Source: Haloarchaeobius iranensis
Lineage (GTDB): Archaea; Halobacteriota; Halobacteria; Halobacteriales; Natrialbaceae
Direction of reading: 5' to 3'
Assembly (NCBI RefSeq): GCF_900103505.1
Contig: NZ_FNIA01000016.1
Coordinates: forward strand, 1-64,000
Length of the DNA stretch: 64,000 nt
Position numbers and translations under genes: made by a program. The notes beneath the pieces are model-generated. The model was not told the origin of the DNA. It did no database searches and saw nothing but the letters and a program-made list of their open reading frames with translations. Below are positions 42,970 through 51,992 of the stretch, in pieces. Numbering within the stretch: the first letter of the stretch is position 1; each line of letters starts with the position of its first letter.

Positions 42970-44400
42970 TCACTCCGCGGGCGTGACCTTGCAGCCGTAT
43001 CGCGTGACGCCCTCCTGCGTGTAGATGCGGCGGAACTCGGCTGTCACGGCGTCGCCGACACCCACCGAGCCCGGGTCCGCGTCGGTCACCTGCACAGGGA
43101 CACTCACGCTGCCGCCGTCCGGACCGTCGAGCGCGACGACCGCGACGGCGAAGTCACCGGACTTGGACTGCTGCTCCGCGAACTCCGGCGGTGCGCCCCC
43201 CTGCGAGATGGTCGTCACCGCCTCGACAGTGCCGGTCCCCGGGAGCTCGACCGGCTCCGTGCCCTCGCGCCCGTTGCAGGACTCGCAGGCACCGGCCGGC
43301 GGGAAGTTCAGCGCGTCACAGGACAGACAGCGGCCGGCCTCGAGCCGGTAGCGCTGCGGAATCGAGCGCTTCCAGGACGGGACGGAGACGTACGCGCCGC
43401 CGCCGTCCGGGGGGCCGGAGGTGACCTCGCCGCGCTGGCGGAGGTACTCGGCGTAGGAGAGGTTCGCACCGCCGTCGAGGGCGAGGTCCGCCGCGACGCC
43501 CTCCTCGTCGTCGTGCACGACGACGAGCGCGTCCGCACCGGCACCCGAACCGACGCCGACGACGAGCGTGGTCTCCACGCCCGCCGCGAGCGCTCGGGCG
43601 AGCGAGAGCGGCGCGCTGGCCGCCCCGGTGTCGCCGAGCTCCTGCACCGTCGCGACCTCGTAGATGGCCGCGTTGTCGACGCCGAGCGCGCCGGCGACGC
43701 GGTACGGGCGCTTGCCGTCGGCGGCCTGGATGGCGACCGCGTCCGGCTCCGGGTCGGCGTCGAGCGCGTCGACAGCGCCCGTGACGACCTCGCGGAACGC
43801 CGTCCGGTCGTACGTCGTCACGTCGAGGCCCTCGGTGCGGTCGGTCCCCGCTTGCCGGAACCGGGTACCGGGGTACGGCGTCGCGTACTCGGCGCTGTCG
43901 GCCACCGTCGCCGCCCCGTCGCCGCCGAGGACGAACGCCACCGCCCCGGCCCCGGCCGCGTGGTCGACCGCGTCGTCGAGGTGCCCCTTCGGACAGTCCG
44001 CGGCGACCACGAGGGCGAGCCCGTCGTCGAGGTCGGCCGCCACGGCGTCGGCGAGTGCCGAGGTACCGGCCCGAGTACTCCCACCGTGGAACCGGCGGGT
44101 CGCCGTCTCCGGCACGCCGAGTGCCGCGCCGAGCCGACTCGTCAGGTCCGCCTCGGCGAGCGGCGGGGTGGTCGAGGCGAAGGCGAGGTGCGAGACCTCG
44201 TCACCGTCGCTCCCGTCGGTGGCGAGCGCGCGCTTCGCGGCCGCGGCCGCCATCGTGAGGGCGTCCTCGTCGGCTCCCGGGACCGCCTTCTCTTCGATGC
44301 CCGACGCGTGGAACTGGCCCCACGCCTCCTCGAACGCCTCGGCGGTGATGCGGAAGCGCGGTGCGTACGCCCCGACGGCGCGGATGGAGTTCCCGGTCAT
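42970..44400 (-). CDS. HMG-CoA-synthase-like protein fused to a DUF35 zinc-ribbon/OB domain
   Basis: A 476-residue protein. Residues 1-345 have the HMG-CoA synthase fold: AVGAYAPRFRITAEAF, a FHGGSTRAGTSALADAV helix (family Cys site), and AADGKRPYRVAGALG. The catalytic residues seem lost: where archaeal enzymes have Cys in F-A-C-K-A-G-T this has Thr109 (GGSTRAGTSA), the GSES Glu region reads ASTT, and the family HQPNGK His is replaced (QAADGK). Residues 356-476 are a DUF35 domain: zinc ribbon Cys358, Cys361, Cys372, Cys375 and an OB fold. Its ATG overlaps the stop of the thiolase gene. Confidence 0.85.
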   Translation of the reverse strand: MTGNSIRAVGAYAPRFRITAEAFEEAWGQFHASGIEEKAVPGADEDALTMAAAAAKRALATDGSDGDEVSHLAFASTTPPLAEADLTSRLGAALGVPETATRRFHGGSTRAGTSALADAVAADLDDGLALVVAADCPKGHLDDAVDHAAGAGAVAFVLGGDGAATVADSAEYATPYPGTRFRQAGTDRTEGLDVTTYDRTAFREVVTGAVDALDADPEPDAVAIQAADGKRPYRVAGALGVDNAAIYEVATVQELGDTGAASAPLSLARALAAGVETTLVVGVGSGAGADALVVVHDDEEGVAADLALDGGANLSYAEYLRQRGEVTSGPPDGGGAYVSVPSWKRSIPQRYRLEAGRCLSCDALNFPPAGACESCNGREGTEPVELPGTGTVEAVTTISQGGAPPEFAEQQSKSGDFAVAVVALDGPDGGSVSVPVQVTDADPGSVGVGDAVTAEFRRIYTQEGVTRYGCKVTPAE

Positions 44401-45572
44401 GCTCCGACCTCCTCGCGCTCGAACGCGTGAACGACGGCCGCCCCGCCGCTCCCGCCGACATTGTGTGTTAGTCCGCGAGTTGCGCCCTCGACCTGTCGCT
44501 CGCCAGCCTGCCCGGTGAGCTGCTTGAACGCCTCGACGACCTGCCCCGCACCGGTCGCGCCGATGGGGTGTCCCTTGGACTTGAGGCCGCCGGAGGTGTT
44601 GACGACGACCTCGCCGCCGTAGTCGCTCCGGCCGTCGGTGACGAACGCGCCGGACTCGCCCGGTTCGCAGAGGCCGAGGTCCTCGTAGGCCATCAGCTCC
44701 GCGATGGCGAAGCAGTCGTGGACCTCCGCGAAGTCCAGCGACTCCGGACCGAAGCCGGCCATCTCGTAGGCTGTGGCGGCCGCTTCGGCGGATGCGGGGA
44801 CGTTCACGTAGGAGTCGCGCTGGAACAGCCCGACGCGGTCCGACGCCGCGCCCACGCCGGCCACGCGCAGGGCCTCGTCGGCGTACTGGTCGACGACATC
44901 CTCGCTGACGACGATGGCCGCCGCCGCGCCGTCGGTCGTCGGGCAGCAGTGATAGAGGTTCAGCGGGTCCGCGACGACCGGCGCGTCCATCGCGTCCTCC
45001 AGCGAGCAGGTGAACCCGAGATGGGCGTGGGGGTTGTCCGCACCGTGGGCGTGGTTCTTCACGGCGACGTGGGAGAGCTGCTCGCGCGTGGTGCCGTACT
45101 CGGCCATGTGCGCGCTTGCCATCTGGGCGTAGACCCCGGCGAACGTCGTGCCGGAGAGTCGCTCCCACTCCGTCTCGCCGCTGACGCCGAGCCAGTACTT
45201 CGTCGCGTCACCGGAGGCGTCGGTCATCACCTCGACGCCGCCCGCGAGCACCACGTCGGCCATCCCGGACTTGACCGCCTGGACGGCCTGCCGGACCGCG
45301 TAGCCCGACGCGGCACAGGCGTTCTCCACTCGCGTCGTCGGCACGCCGTGGAGCCCGACGTGCTCGGTGACCGCCGGCCCGGAGAGCCCGAGCTGACGGC
45401 CGCCGACGCCGAGCGTTCCCACCACGGCCTCGTCGAAGTTGTCGGTGTCGATACTCCCCGCGACGCTGTCGACGGCCGCGTCGAAGGCCGTCTCGAACAG
45501 CGACCGGTAGCTCTCGTCGGGGAACGAGCCGAAGTCCGACTGCCCGGCCCCGACGACGTACGCATCTCGCAT
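44397..45572 (-). CDS. SCP-x-type thiolase, partner of the DUF35 fusion
   Basis: A 391-residue thiolase of the sterol-carrier/archaeal type. VENACAASGYAVRQAV has the nucleophile Cys86; the active-site His lies in GGLKSKGHPIGATGAGQ; the C-terminal loop is LTHNVGGSGGAAVVHAFE. In archaea such thiolases form a complex with an HMG-CoA synthase joined by DUF35 that channels the intermediate. Here the next gene (ATGA overlap) fuses a non-catalytic-looking HMGS and DUF35. TATA-like CTATATGC lies about 25 bases before the ATG. Confidence 0.9.
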   Translation of the reverse strand: MRDAYVVGAGQSDFGSFPDESYRSLFETAFDAAVDSVAGSIDTDNFDEAVVGTLGVGGRQLGLSGPAVTEHVGLHGVPTTRVENACAASGYAVRQAVQAVKSGMADVVLAGGVEVMTDASGDATKYWLGVSGETEWERLSGTTFAGVYAQMASAHMAEYGTTREQLSHVAVKNHAHGADNPHAHLGFTCSLEDAMDAPVVADPLNLYHCCPTTDGAAAAIVVSEDVVDQYADEALRVAGVGAASDRVGLFQRDSYVNVPASAEAAATAYEMAGFGPESLDFAEVHDCFAIAELMAYEDLGLCEPGESGAFVTDGRSDYGGEVVVNTSGGLKSKGHPIGATGAGQVVEAFKQLTGQAGERQVEGATRGLTHNVGGSGGAAVVHAFEREEVGA

Positions 45573-45662
45573 AGCGGGAGTCGGACGGCGGAGCGCATAT
45601 AGGTCGGGGAAAGCGGCGGTTCCAACGGGAACTCTCTTGTACCGTGGCTGATAGCACCGGGT

Positions 45663-45995
45663 ATGTTCGAGGGACCGGAGCAGTACGCGAAGGGCATCCT
45701 CATCGGCATCCCACTCCTCGCGTTCGTGTTCCTCGTGGCTCTCAGTTCGAGGGTGCAGTTGGTGGGGACCGTCCTCCTGCTCTCGCTCGGGCCGGCGCTG
45801 GTCGGCCTCGCCTTCCTCGGGCACCTGAGCGGGCTACACGCGGTCTCGTCCTGGCGTGTCTTCCTGTTCGGTGGCGCCGCAGGGGTCGTGACGCTGCTGT
45901 TCGCCGGGGCAGCACTGGTCACCGGAACTGGCGCTCTCGCCGTCCCCGGGTTCGGGGCGTCGCTGTTCGCCGGCGCCGCCGCCGTCCTCGCCTGA
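45663..45995 (+). CDS. Small hydrophobic membrane protein
   Basis: A 110-residue protein of about four hydrophobic segments (IGIPLLAFVFLVAL, LVGTVLLLSLGPALVGLAFLG, VFLFGGAAGVVTLLFAGAAL, and a Gly/Ala-rich end). Unrecognised. Divergent from the thiolase gene across a 90-base gap. Coding status is supported by length and consistent hydrophobicity. Confidence 0.6.
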   Translation: MFEGPEQYAKGILIGIPLLAFVFLVALSSRVQLVGTVLLLSLGPALVGLAFLGHLSGLHAVSSWRVFLFGGAAGVVTLLFAGAALVTGTGALAVPGFGASLFAGAAAVLA

Positions 45996-46079
45996 GGCTT
46001 GGGGAGTGACCGGCGGCGTCTCGTCCGCGGGGCGGGTGAACGCCGTGAGATACAAGCCCGTTCCCCCTCTCTACGGACC

Positions 46080-46637
46080 ATGAGCAACTCGCGGATCACT
46101 GTCTCGCTCGACGAGGACGCTCAGGAGGCGCTCGCGGACGTCACCAAGCGCACCGGCCAGGGCCAGAGCGAACTCGTCCGGCGGGCGCTGACGTTCTACG
46201 CGGCGAACTTCCAGGCGGCGACGACAGACGCGAGCGAGAAACTGGAGGACTACCACAAGATGCTCTCGGGCGGGGAGCACGTGCTGCTGGACGTCGACTT
46301 CCTGCACTGCTTCCTCGACTTTGTCTCCGACGAGGAGGGGAACCGGGCCGAGGAGTTCCTCGAGGCGGCCGACGAGGTGTCGGCGTACCACGCACGGGAG
46401 TACGAGGACGAGTTCGACAGCCTCGACGAGATGCTGGAGTGGCTCTCGCTCTGTGGCTTCCTCTCGGTCCGTCGCAGCGACGAGAACCGCTACCACGTGG
46501 TGTTCCCCTCGGAGGAGATCCGCTGGTTCATGACCCGGTTCATCGAGCGCAGCGCGGTCCGCCTCCCGTTCGACATCGAGATCGAGGAGGGGTACACGAA
46601 GGTCATGATGACCGAGCACCCACTCGACGACGGCTGA
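46080..46637 (+). CDS. Ribbon-helix-helix regulator with haloarchaeal C-terminal domain
   Basis: A 185-residue protein. Residues 1-45 are a ribbon-helix-helix: SRITVSLDEDAQEALADVTKRTGQGQSELVRRALTFYAANF. Residues 55-185 form an unrecognised domain (LDVDFLHCFLDFVSDEEGN, AREYEDEFDSLDEMLEWLSLCGF, VVFPSEEIRWFMTRFIERSA, EGYTKVMMTEHP) that might bind a ligand. It stands directly upstream of the Liv-hyu operon, in the same direction, separated by a 145-base region full of palindromes. Regulation of that operon is inferred. Confidence 0.78.
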   Translation: MSNSRITVSLDEDAQEALADVTKRTGQGQSELVRRALTFYAANFQAATTDASEKLEDYHKMLSGGEHVLLDVDFLHCFLDFVSDEEGNRAEEFLEAADEVSAYHAREYEDEFDSLDEMLEWLSLCGFLSVRRSDENRYHVVFPSEEIRWFMTRFIERSAVRLPFDIEIEEGYTKVMMTEHPLDDG

Positions 46638-46676
46638 CAGCAGGCTCTGGGTCGCCCGGGTCCTGTCACCCGGCGA

Positions 46677-46754
46677 GTATGAACGCTTCATACGTCTTCA
46701 TACGTCCGCGTATCGGGGGGAAGAGACGTGTTACTCGGTAACAACAGGCTATAA
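46677..46754. promoter_or_regulatory. Operator/promoter region of the Liv-hyu operon
   Basis: GTATGAA-CGC-TTCATAC (46677-46693) is a perfect seven-base inverted repeat. A third copy of the half site, TTCATAC, follows at 46697-46703. GTTAC-TCG-GTAAC (46730-46742) is a second palindrome. The TATA box CTATAA is at 46749-46754, about 29-34 bases before the ATG at 46783. Both palindromes are upstream of TATA, an arrangement compatible with activator or repressor binding. Confidence 0.65.
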
Positions 46755-46782
46755 GCGGGTTCATCGACTGGTACCTTTCGTC

Positions 46783-48108
46783 ATGGCACAGGATGACACG
46801 TTCGCGGACAGGCTGCGGCGGCGGCGGTTCCTGCGCCTGGGTGGGGCGGTCGGTGCGGCGGGCCTCGCCGGGTGTCTGAACCAGGGCGAACTGCAAGGTG
46901 AGACCGACGACGGTGGCGACCAGACCGACGGTGACGACGATGGCGGCGGGGGCGGCGGTGGTGGCTCGTCCGACCCCATCCAGGTGGGGACGGCGATCCC
47001 GTTCTCGGGCGACCTCAGCGACTTCGGTGAGCCGATGCTCAACGCCATGCAGATGGCCGTCGAGGACATCAACGCGGCCGGTGGCCCCCTCGGGCGCGAG
47101 GTCGAGATCGTCGACGAGGACACCGGCACCGACCCCACACAGGGCGTCAACGCGGCGAACAAGCTCGTGGAGACCGACGGCGTCTCCGGCGTCATCGGTG
47201 CGGTCTCCTCGGGCGTCACCATCAGCATCGCGCAGTCGGTGACCATCCCGAACGAGGTGCTGCACATCACGTCGGCGTCGTCGTCGCCGAGCATCTCGAC
47301 GCTGGACGACGACGACTACGTGTTCCGCACCCGGACGAACGACCGGTTCGTCGCGAAGGTGATGGCCCGCATCATCCAGGAGCAGGCGGACAGCGCGGCC
47401 GTCATCTACGTGAACAACGACTTCGGGCAGGCGCTCGCCGACACGTTCGAGGCGACCTTCGAGGGCACGACGACGGCGACGGTCGGTTACTCTTCAGGAC
47501 AGTCCAGCTACGACCAGATCCTCTCGGAGGCGTTCAGCGACGACCCCGAGTTCGTCGCGTTCGCGGGCTACCCCGAGTCCGGGACGACGATGCTCAGCCA
47601 GTGGAACGAGGGCGGCTACGGCGGCAACTGGGTGCTACACACCAGCATGCTGTCGGAGGACGTCATCAGCAACGTCGGTGCCGACATCATCGACGGGATG
47701 TACGGCGTCCGGACGCAACCGCCGACTGGGGGCGCCACGGACTCGTTCGTCAGCGACTACGAGAGCGCCTACCCCGACACCGACGTGTTCTCGCCGTACT
47801 CGTGGAACTCCTACGACGCGCTCGTGTCGTACTGCCTCGCCGTCCACGCGGCGGGCACGACCGACTCCGCGGCCGTCAAGGAGGAGATGCGGACGGTGTC
47901 GAACCCGCCGGGTGACACGTACAGCTACGCCGAGTTCGGCGACGCGGTCGCCGCGCTCGACGACGGGTCCGAGATCGACTACAGCGGGCCGAGCGGCAAC
48001 GTGAACTACGACGACAACGGCGACGTGGCAAGCGACATGGTCGTCGTCGAGGTCGTCGACGGCGAGTTCCAGGACCAGGAGGTCATCCCGGCCGACGAGC
48101 TGGTCTGA
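46783..48108 (+). CDS. Substrate-binding lipoprotein, branched-chain amino acid ABC type
   Basis: A 441-residue Tat lipoprotein: LRRRRFLRLGGAVGAAGLAGC has the twin-Arg motif and lipobox, then a Gly/Asp-rich linker (GGGGGGGG) and a Peripla_BP_6 domain beginning PIQVGTAIPFSGDLSDFGEPMLNAMQMAVEDINAAGG. The family binds branched-chain amino acids, amides, urea or aromatic acids outside the cell. First gene of an eight-gene operon with hyuA, hyuB, an MFS gene and livH-livM-livG-livF. Confidence 0.9.
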   Translation: MAQDDTFADRLRRRRFLRLGGAVGAAGLAGCLNQGELQGETDDGGDQTDGDDDGGGGGGGGSSDPIQVGTAIPFSGDLSDFGEPMLNAMQMAVEDINAAGGPLGREVEIVDEDTGTDPTQGVNAANKLVETDGVSGVIGAVSSGVTISIAQSVTIPNEVLHITSASSSPSISTLDDDDYVFRTRTNDRFVAKVMARIIQEQADSAAVIYVNNDFGQALADTFEATFEGTTTATVGYSSGQSSYDQILSEAFSDDPEFVAFAGYPESGTTMLSQWNEGGYGGNWVLHTSMLSEDVISNVGADIIDGMYGVRTQPPTGGATDSFVSDYESAYPDTDVFSPYSWNSYDALVSYCLAVHAAGTTDSAAVKEEMRTVSNPPGDTYSYAEFGDAVAALDDGSEIDYSGPSGNVNYDDNGDVASDMVVVEVVDGEFQDQEVIPADELV

Positions 48109-48192
48109 GCAGACAGGCTGTCATCCCCCATTTTCGATACACATGCACGCTGTAACAGCACGACGGAAACGCAGGCGAGGAGCAGAGGTGAG

Positions 48193-50235
48193 GTGCACGT
48201 GAACGAGGACGCCCGCATCGGCGTCGACATCGGCGGCACGTTCACGGACCTCGTGACCATCGCGGACGGTGCAGTCCGCGTCCACAAGACGCCGTCGACG
48301 CCCTCGGACTCCGAACGGGGCGTCATGGACGGGCTCGAGGGAGTCGCTGCCCGGTACGGCATCGACCCGGAGGACATCGGCTTCTTCGGCCACGGGACGA
48401 CCGTGGCGACGAACGCCGTCCTCGAGGGCGAGTGGGCCGACACCGCGCTCGTGACGACCGCGGGGTTCCGCGACGTGCTCGAGATCGGCCGGCAGGCCCG
48501 ACCGGACATCTACGACTTCGACGCGGAGAAGCCGACCCCGGTGGTCGAGCGCGACCGCCGCTACGAGGTCGTGGAGCGCCTCGACGAGCGCGGCGAGGTC
48601 GTCGAGCCGCTCGACGAGGCGTCTGTCGAGGCGCTCGCGAGCGAGCTCGCCGACGTCGACAGCGTCGCCGTCAGTTTGCTCTACTCGTTCGAGAACGACG
48701 CGCACGAGCAGCGCGTGAAGGAGCTGCTTCGGGCCCAGGGCGTCGACGCCTCGTTCTCGCTCTCCTCGCGCGTACTCCCCGAGATCCGGGAGTACGAGCG
48801 CACGCTGACAACGGGGCTGAACGCCGCGCTCAAGCCGGTGATGGACAGCTACATCGGCCGGCTGGAGACGCGCGTCGCCGAGGAGGGCGTCGGGACTGAC
48901 GTGAAGATAATGCAGTCGAACGGCGGCATCATCACCGCCGACGCGGCGCGCGACCGGCCGGTGAACACGCTGCTCTCGGGCCCCGCCGCGGGCGTCCAGG
49001 GCGCGACGTACGTCGCCGGGCTCGCGGGCATCGAGGACTGCATCACGATGGACATGGGCGGCACCTCCTGCGACGTGTCGCTCGTCGAGGGCGGCGATCC
49101 GCTCGTCACGACCGACGTCGAGGTCGGCGACTACCCCGTCTCGGTTCCGATGATCGACATCCACACCGTCGGGGCGGGCGGCGGCTCCATCGCCTGGACC
49201 GATGCCGGGGACGCGCTCCGCGTGGGCCCGCGATCCGCGGGCGCCGAGCCTGGCCCGGTCTGTTACGGCCGGGGCGGCGAACGGCCCACCATCACCGACG
49301 CGCACGCCATGCTCGGCCGCATCGACCCCTCGCGGTTCCTCGATGGGCCATCGCCGGACGACGCCGTCCGGCAGGCGGTCCGCGACCACGTCGCCGACGA
49401 GCTCGACATGGGCGTCGCCGAGGCGGCACAGGGCATCCTCGACGTGGCGAACGCGAACATGGCCCGGGCGCTCCGGGTCGTCTCCGTCGAGCGGGGCTAC
49501 GACCCGCGCGACTTCGGCCTCGTCGCCTTCGGCGGCGCGGGCCCGCTGCACGCCTGCAAGCTGGCGCGCGAGCTGGAGGTGCCGCGCGTCGTCATCCCCC
49601 GGACTGCGGGGGTCCTCTCGGCGCTCGGCCTGCTCATCAGCGACGTGCTGTACGACTACTCCACCTCGAAGGTCCGCCCGTGGACCGACGTGGAGCCCCG
49701 CACCCTCGCCGAGAGCTTCACGACGTTCCGCGAGCGTGGCAGCGACCGGCTCGACACGGAGGGCGGGACCGCAGACAGCCTGCAGTTCGAGCGCTCGGTC
49801 GACCTGCGCTACGCCGGGCAGTCGTTCGAGCTCACGGTGCCGGTTCCGGGCGGCGAGGTCGACGAGGACACCCTCGAGACCGTCGTCGAGCGGTTCCACG
49901 ACCGGCACCGCCAGCGCTACGGCCACGCCTACGAGGACGAGCCGGTCGAGCTCGTCACCGTACGCCTCCGGGCACGCGGGGTCGTCGACACGCCCGACCT
50001 GCACCCCGAACCCGTCGAGGGCACCGTCGACGACGCGGTCCGCGAGACGCGGGACGTGGTGTACGACGGCCGGACCCACGAGACGCGCATCTACGACCGG
50101 CGGCTGCTGCCGACCGGCACGGGCTTCGACGGCCCGGCCATCGTCGAGGGCACGGAGAGCACGGTCGTCGTCCACCCCGACCAGGCCGCCAGCGTGGACG
50201 AGTACGGCACGCTGCTCGTGGAGGTGAACGCATGA
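48193..50235 (+). CDS. hyuA: Hydantoinase A / 5-oxoprolinase-type subunit
   Basis: A 680-residue protein with the HyuA fold: RIGVDIGGTFTDLVTI (ATPase phosphate-binding), GHGTTVATNAVLEG, CITMDMGGTSCDVSLVEG, and IDIHTVGAGGGSIAW. This subunit binds ATP and, with HyuB, drives ATP-dependent opening of cyclic amides (5-oxoproline, hydantoin) or carboxylation of ketones (acetone, acetophenone). Start is the GTG at 48193; a second GTG follows two codons later. Its stop overlaps the hyuB start (ATGA at 50232-50235). Confidence 0.9.
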   Translation: MHVNEDARIGVDIGGTFTDLVTIADGAVRVHKTPSTPSDSERGVMDGLEGVAARYGIDPEDIGFFGHGTTVATNAVLEGEWADTALVTTAGFRDVLEIGRQARPDIYDFDAEKPTPVVERDRRYEVVERLDERGEVVEPLDEASVEALASELADVDSVAVSLLYSFENDAHEQRVKELLRAQGVDASFSLSSRVLPEIREYERTLTTGLNAALKPVMDSYIGRLETRVAEEGVGTDVKIMQSNGGIITADAARDRPVNTLLSGPAAGVQGATYVAGLAGIEDCITMDMGGTSCDVSLVEGGDPLVTTDVEVGDYPVSVPMIDIHTVGAGGGSIAWTDAGDALRVGPRSAGAEPGPVCYGRGGERPTITDAHAMLGRIDPSRFLDGPSPDDAVRQAVRDHVADELDMGVAEAAQGILDVANANMARALRVVSVERGYDPRDFGLVAFGGAGPLHACKLARELEVPRVVIPRTAGVLSALGLLISDVLYDYSTSKVRPWTDVEPRTLAESFTTFRERGSDRLDTEGGTADSLQFERSVDLRYAGQSFELTVPVPGGEVDEDTLETVVERFHDRHRQRYGHAYEDEPVELVTVRLRARGVVDTPDLHPEPVEGTVDDAVRETRDVVYDGRTHETRIYDRRLLPTGTGFDGPAIVEGTESTVVVHPDQAASVDEYGTLLVEVNA

Positions 50236-51992
50236 CAGATTCGGTCACACTCGAGGTCATCAGGAACGCCTGTATCGCCGTCTGCGAGGAGATGAACGCG
50301 AACCTCATCCGGACGGGCTACTCGCCGAACATCAAGGAGCGCCGTGACTGCTCCTGCGCGCTGTTCGACGCCGAGGGCGAGATGATAAGCCAGGCCGAGA
50401 ACATGCCGGTCCACCTCGGCGCGATGCCGTTCTCCGTCGCGGCGGCCATCGACCGGTTCCCGCCGGAGACGCTCTCGCCGGGGGACGCCATCCTGCTCAA
50501 CGACCCGTTCTACGGCGGGGCGCACCTGCCCGACCTCACGCTCGTGACGCCGGTGTTTCACGAGACAGCCGACGGCGACACCGAGCTCGTCGCGTTCGCG
50601 GCGAACCGCGCCCACCACGCCGACGTCGGCGGGGCGCGGGCGGGCAGTGTCGCAGCCGACTCCACCGAAATATACCAGGAAGGGCTGCGCATCCCGCCCG
50701 TGAAGCTGTTCGAGGGCGGCGAGCCGAACGAGTCGGTGTTCGACATGGTGCTCTCGAACGTCCGGACGCCGGACGAGCGCCGCGGCGACCTCCGCGCGCA
50801 GGAGGCCGCGAACCAGACCGGCAAGCGTCGGTTCCTCGAACTCGTCGAGAAGTACGGGCTCGAGACCCTGACCGAGGCGCTCGACGAGATCCAGGAGTAC
50901 TCCGAGGCCCGGATGCGCGCCGAGATCGACGAACTGGCGGACGGCACCTACGAGTTCAGCGACGTGCTCGACGACGACGGCCTCGGCAACGAGGACCTGC
51001 GCATCCAGGCGGCCGTCACCGTCGACGGCGACAGCGTCACCGTCGACTTCGAGGGCACCGCCGACCAGACCGAGGGCCCGGTCAACGCCGTGCTCGCGGT
51101 CACCGCGTCGGCGACGTACTACTCGGTGCGCTGCGTGACCGACCCCGACATCCCGCCGAACCACGGCTGCTACCGGCCCATCGAGGTGAAAGCGCCCGAA
51201 GGCAGCATCGTCAACCCGGAGCCGCCGGCGGCGGTCGTCGGCGGGAATCTGGAGACCTCCCAGCGCGTCACCGACGTCGTGCTGGGGGCGTTCGCCCAAC
51301 AGGCACCCGAACGCGTCACCGCGGCCGGCCAGGGCACGATGAACAACATCACCTTCGGCGGCACCGACCCCCGGACGGACACGCCGTATGCGTTCTACGA
51401 GACGCAGGGCGGTGGTTTCGGCGGCCGGGTCGGCACGGACGGGATGGACGGCGTCCACGTCCACATGTCGAACACGATGAACACGCCCGTCGAGGTGCTG
51501 GAGACGGCGTACCCGCTGCGCGTACGTCGGTACGAGCTCCGGCAGGACTCCGGCGGTCCCGGCGAGTTCCGGGGCGGGCTGGGCATCCGGCGGGACATCC
51601 AGGTCCGGGACCACGAGGCACACTTCAGCCTGCTCGCGGACCGCCACACCCACCAGCCGTACGGGCTGGAGGGTGGCGAGCCGGGCGAGTCGGGCGCGGC
51701 CGAGTTGGAGACCGCCGACGGCGAGACGCGCCGTCTCCCGCAGAAATCGACGCACGAGCTCCCCCCGGGTTCGACGGTGCGCATCCGGACGCCTGGGGCC
51801 GGCGGCTACGGCGACCCTGCCGACCGTGACCCCGAGGCCGTCCGGCGCGACGTGCGCCACGGGAAGGTGTCGCGGGCCGCTGCCCGGGCGGCGTACGGTG
51901 TCGACGTGGCTGCCGGTGCGGCTGCAGGCGTCGAGGCGGCCGCCGGCGAACCGTACGAGCCGACCGACGACGCGGAGGGAGACGATGACTGA
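50232..51992 (+). CDS. hyuB: Hydantoinase B / 5-oxoprolinase-type subunit
   Basis: A 586-residue HyuB subunit: [93 protein letters not shown] with metal-site His/Asp, and NMTFGGT-like [11 protein letters not shown] then [13 protein letters not shown]. It catalyses the ring-opening or carboxylation step with HyuA. Length is normal. Overlaps hyuA by 4 bases and the MFS gene by one base (TGATG). Confidence 0.9.
   Translation: MTDSVTLEVIRNACIAVCEEMNANLIRTGYSPNIKERRDCSCALFDAEGEMISQAENMPVHLGAMPFSVAAAIDRFPPETLSPGDAILLNDPFYGGAHLPDLTLVTPVFHETADGDTELVAFAANRAHHADVGGARAGSVAADSTEIYQEGLRIPPVKLFEGGEPNESVFDMVLSNVRTPDERRGDLRAQEAANQTGKRRFLELVEKYGLETLTEALDEIQEYSEARMRAEIDELADGTYEFSDVLDDDGLGNEDLRIQAAVTVDGDSVTVDFEGTADQTEGPVNAVLAVTASATYYSVRCVTDPDIPPNHGCYRPIEVKAPEGSIVNPEPPAAVVGGNLETSQRVTDVVLGAFAQQAPERVTAAGQGTMNNITFGGTDPRTDTPYAFYETQGGGFGGRVGTDGMDGVHVHMSNTMNTPVEVLETAYPLRVRRYELRQDSGGPGEFRGGLGIRRDIQVRDHEAHFSLLADRHTHQPYGLEGGEPGESGAAELETADGETRRLPQKSTHELPPGSTVRIRTPGAGGYGDPADRDPEAVRRDVRHGKVSRAAARAAYGVDVAAGAAAGVEAAAGEPYEPTDDAEGDDD

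Noticed and set aside
42970-44400. Calling this gene the mevalonate-pathway HMG-CoA synthase
   Set aside because: The catalytic Cys, Glu and His positions appear replaced, and it is fused to DUF35 and coupled to a thiolase with beta-oxidation genes nearby.
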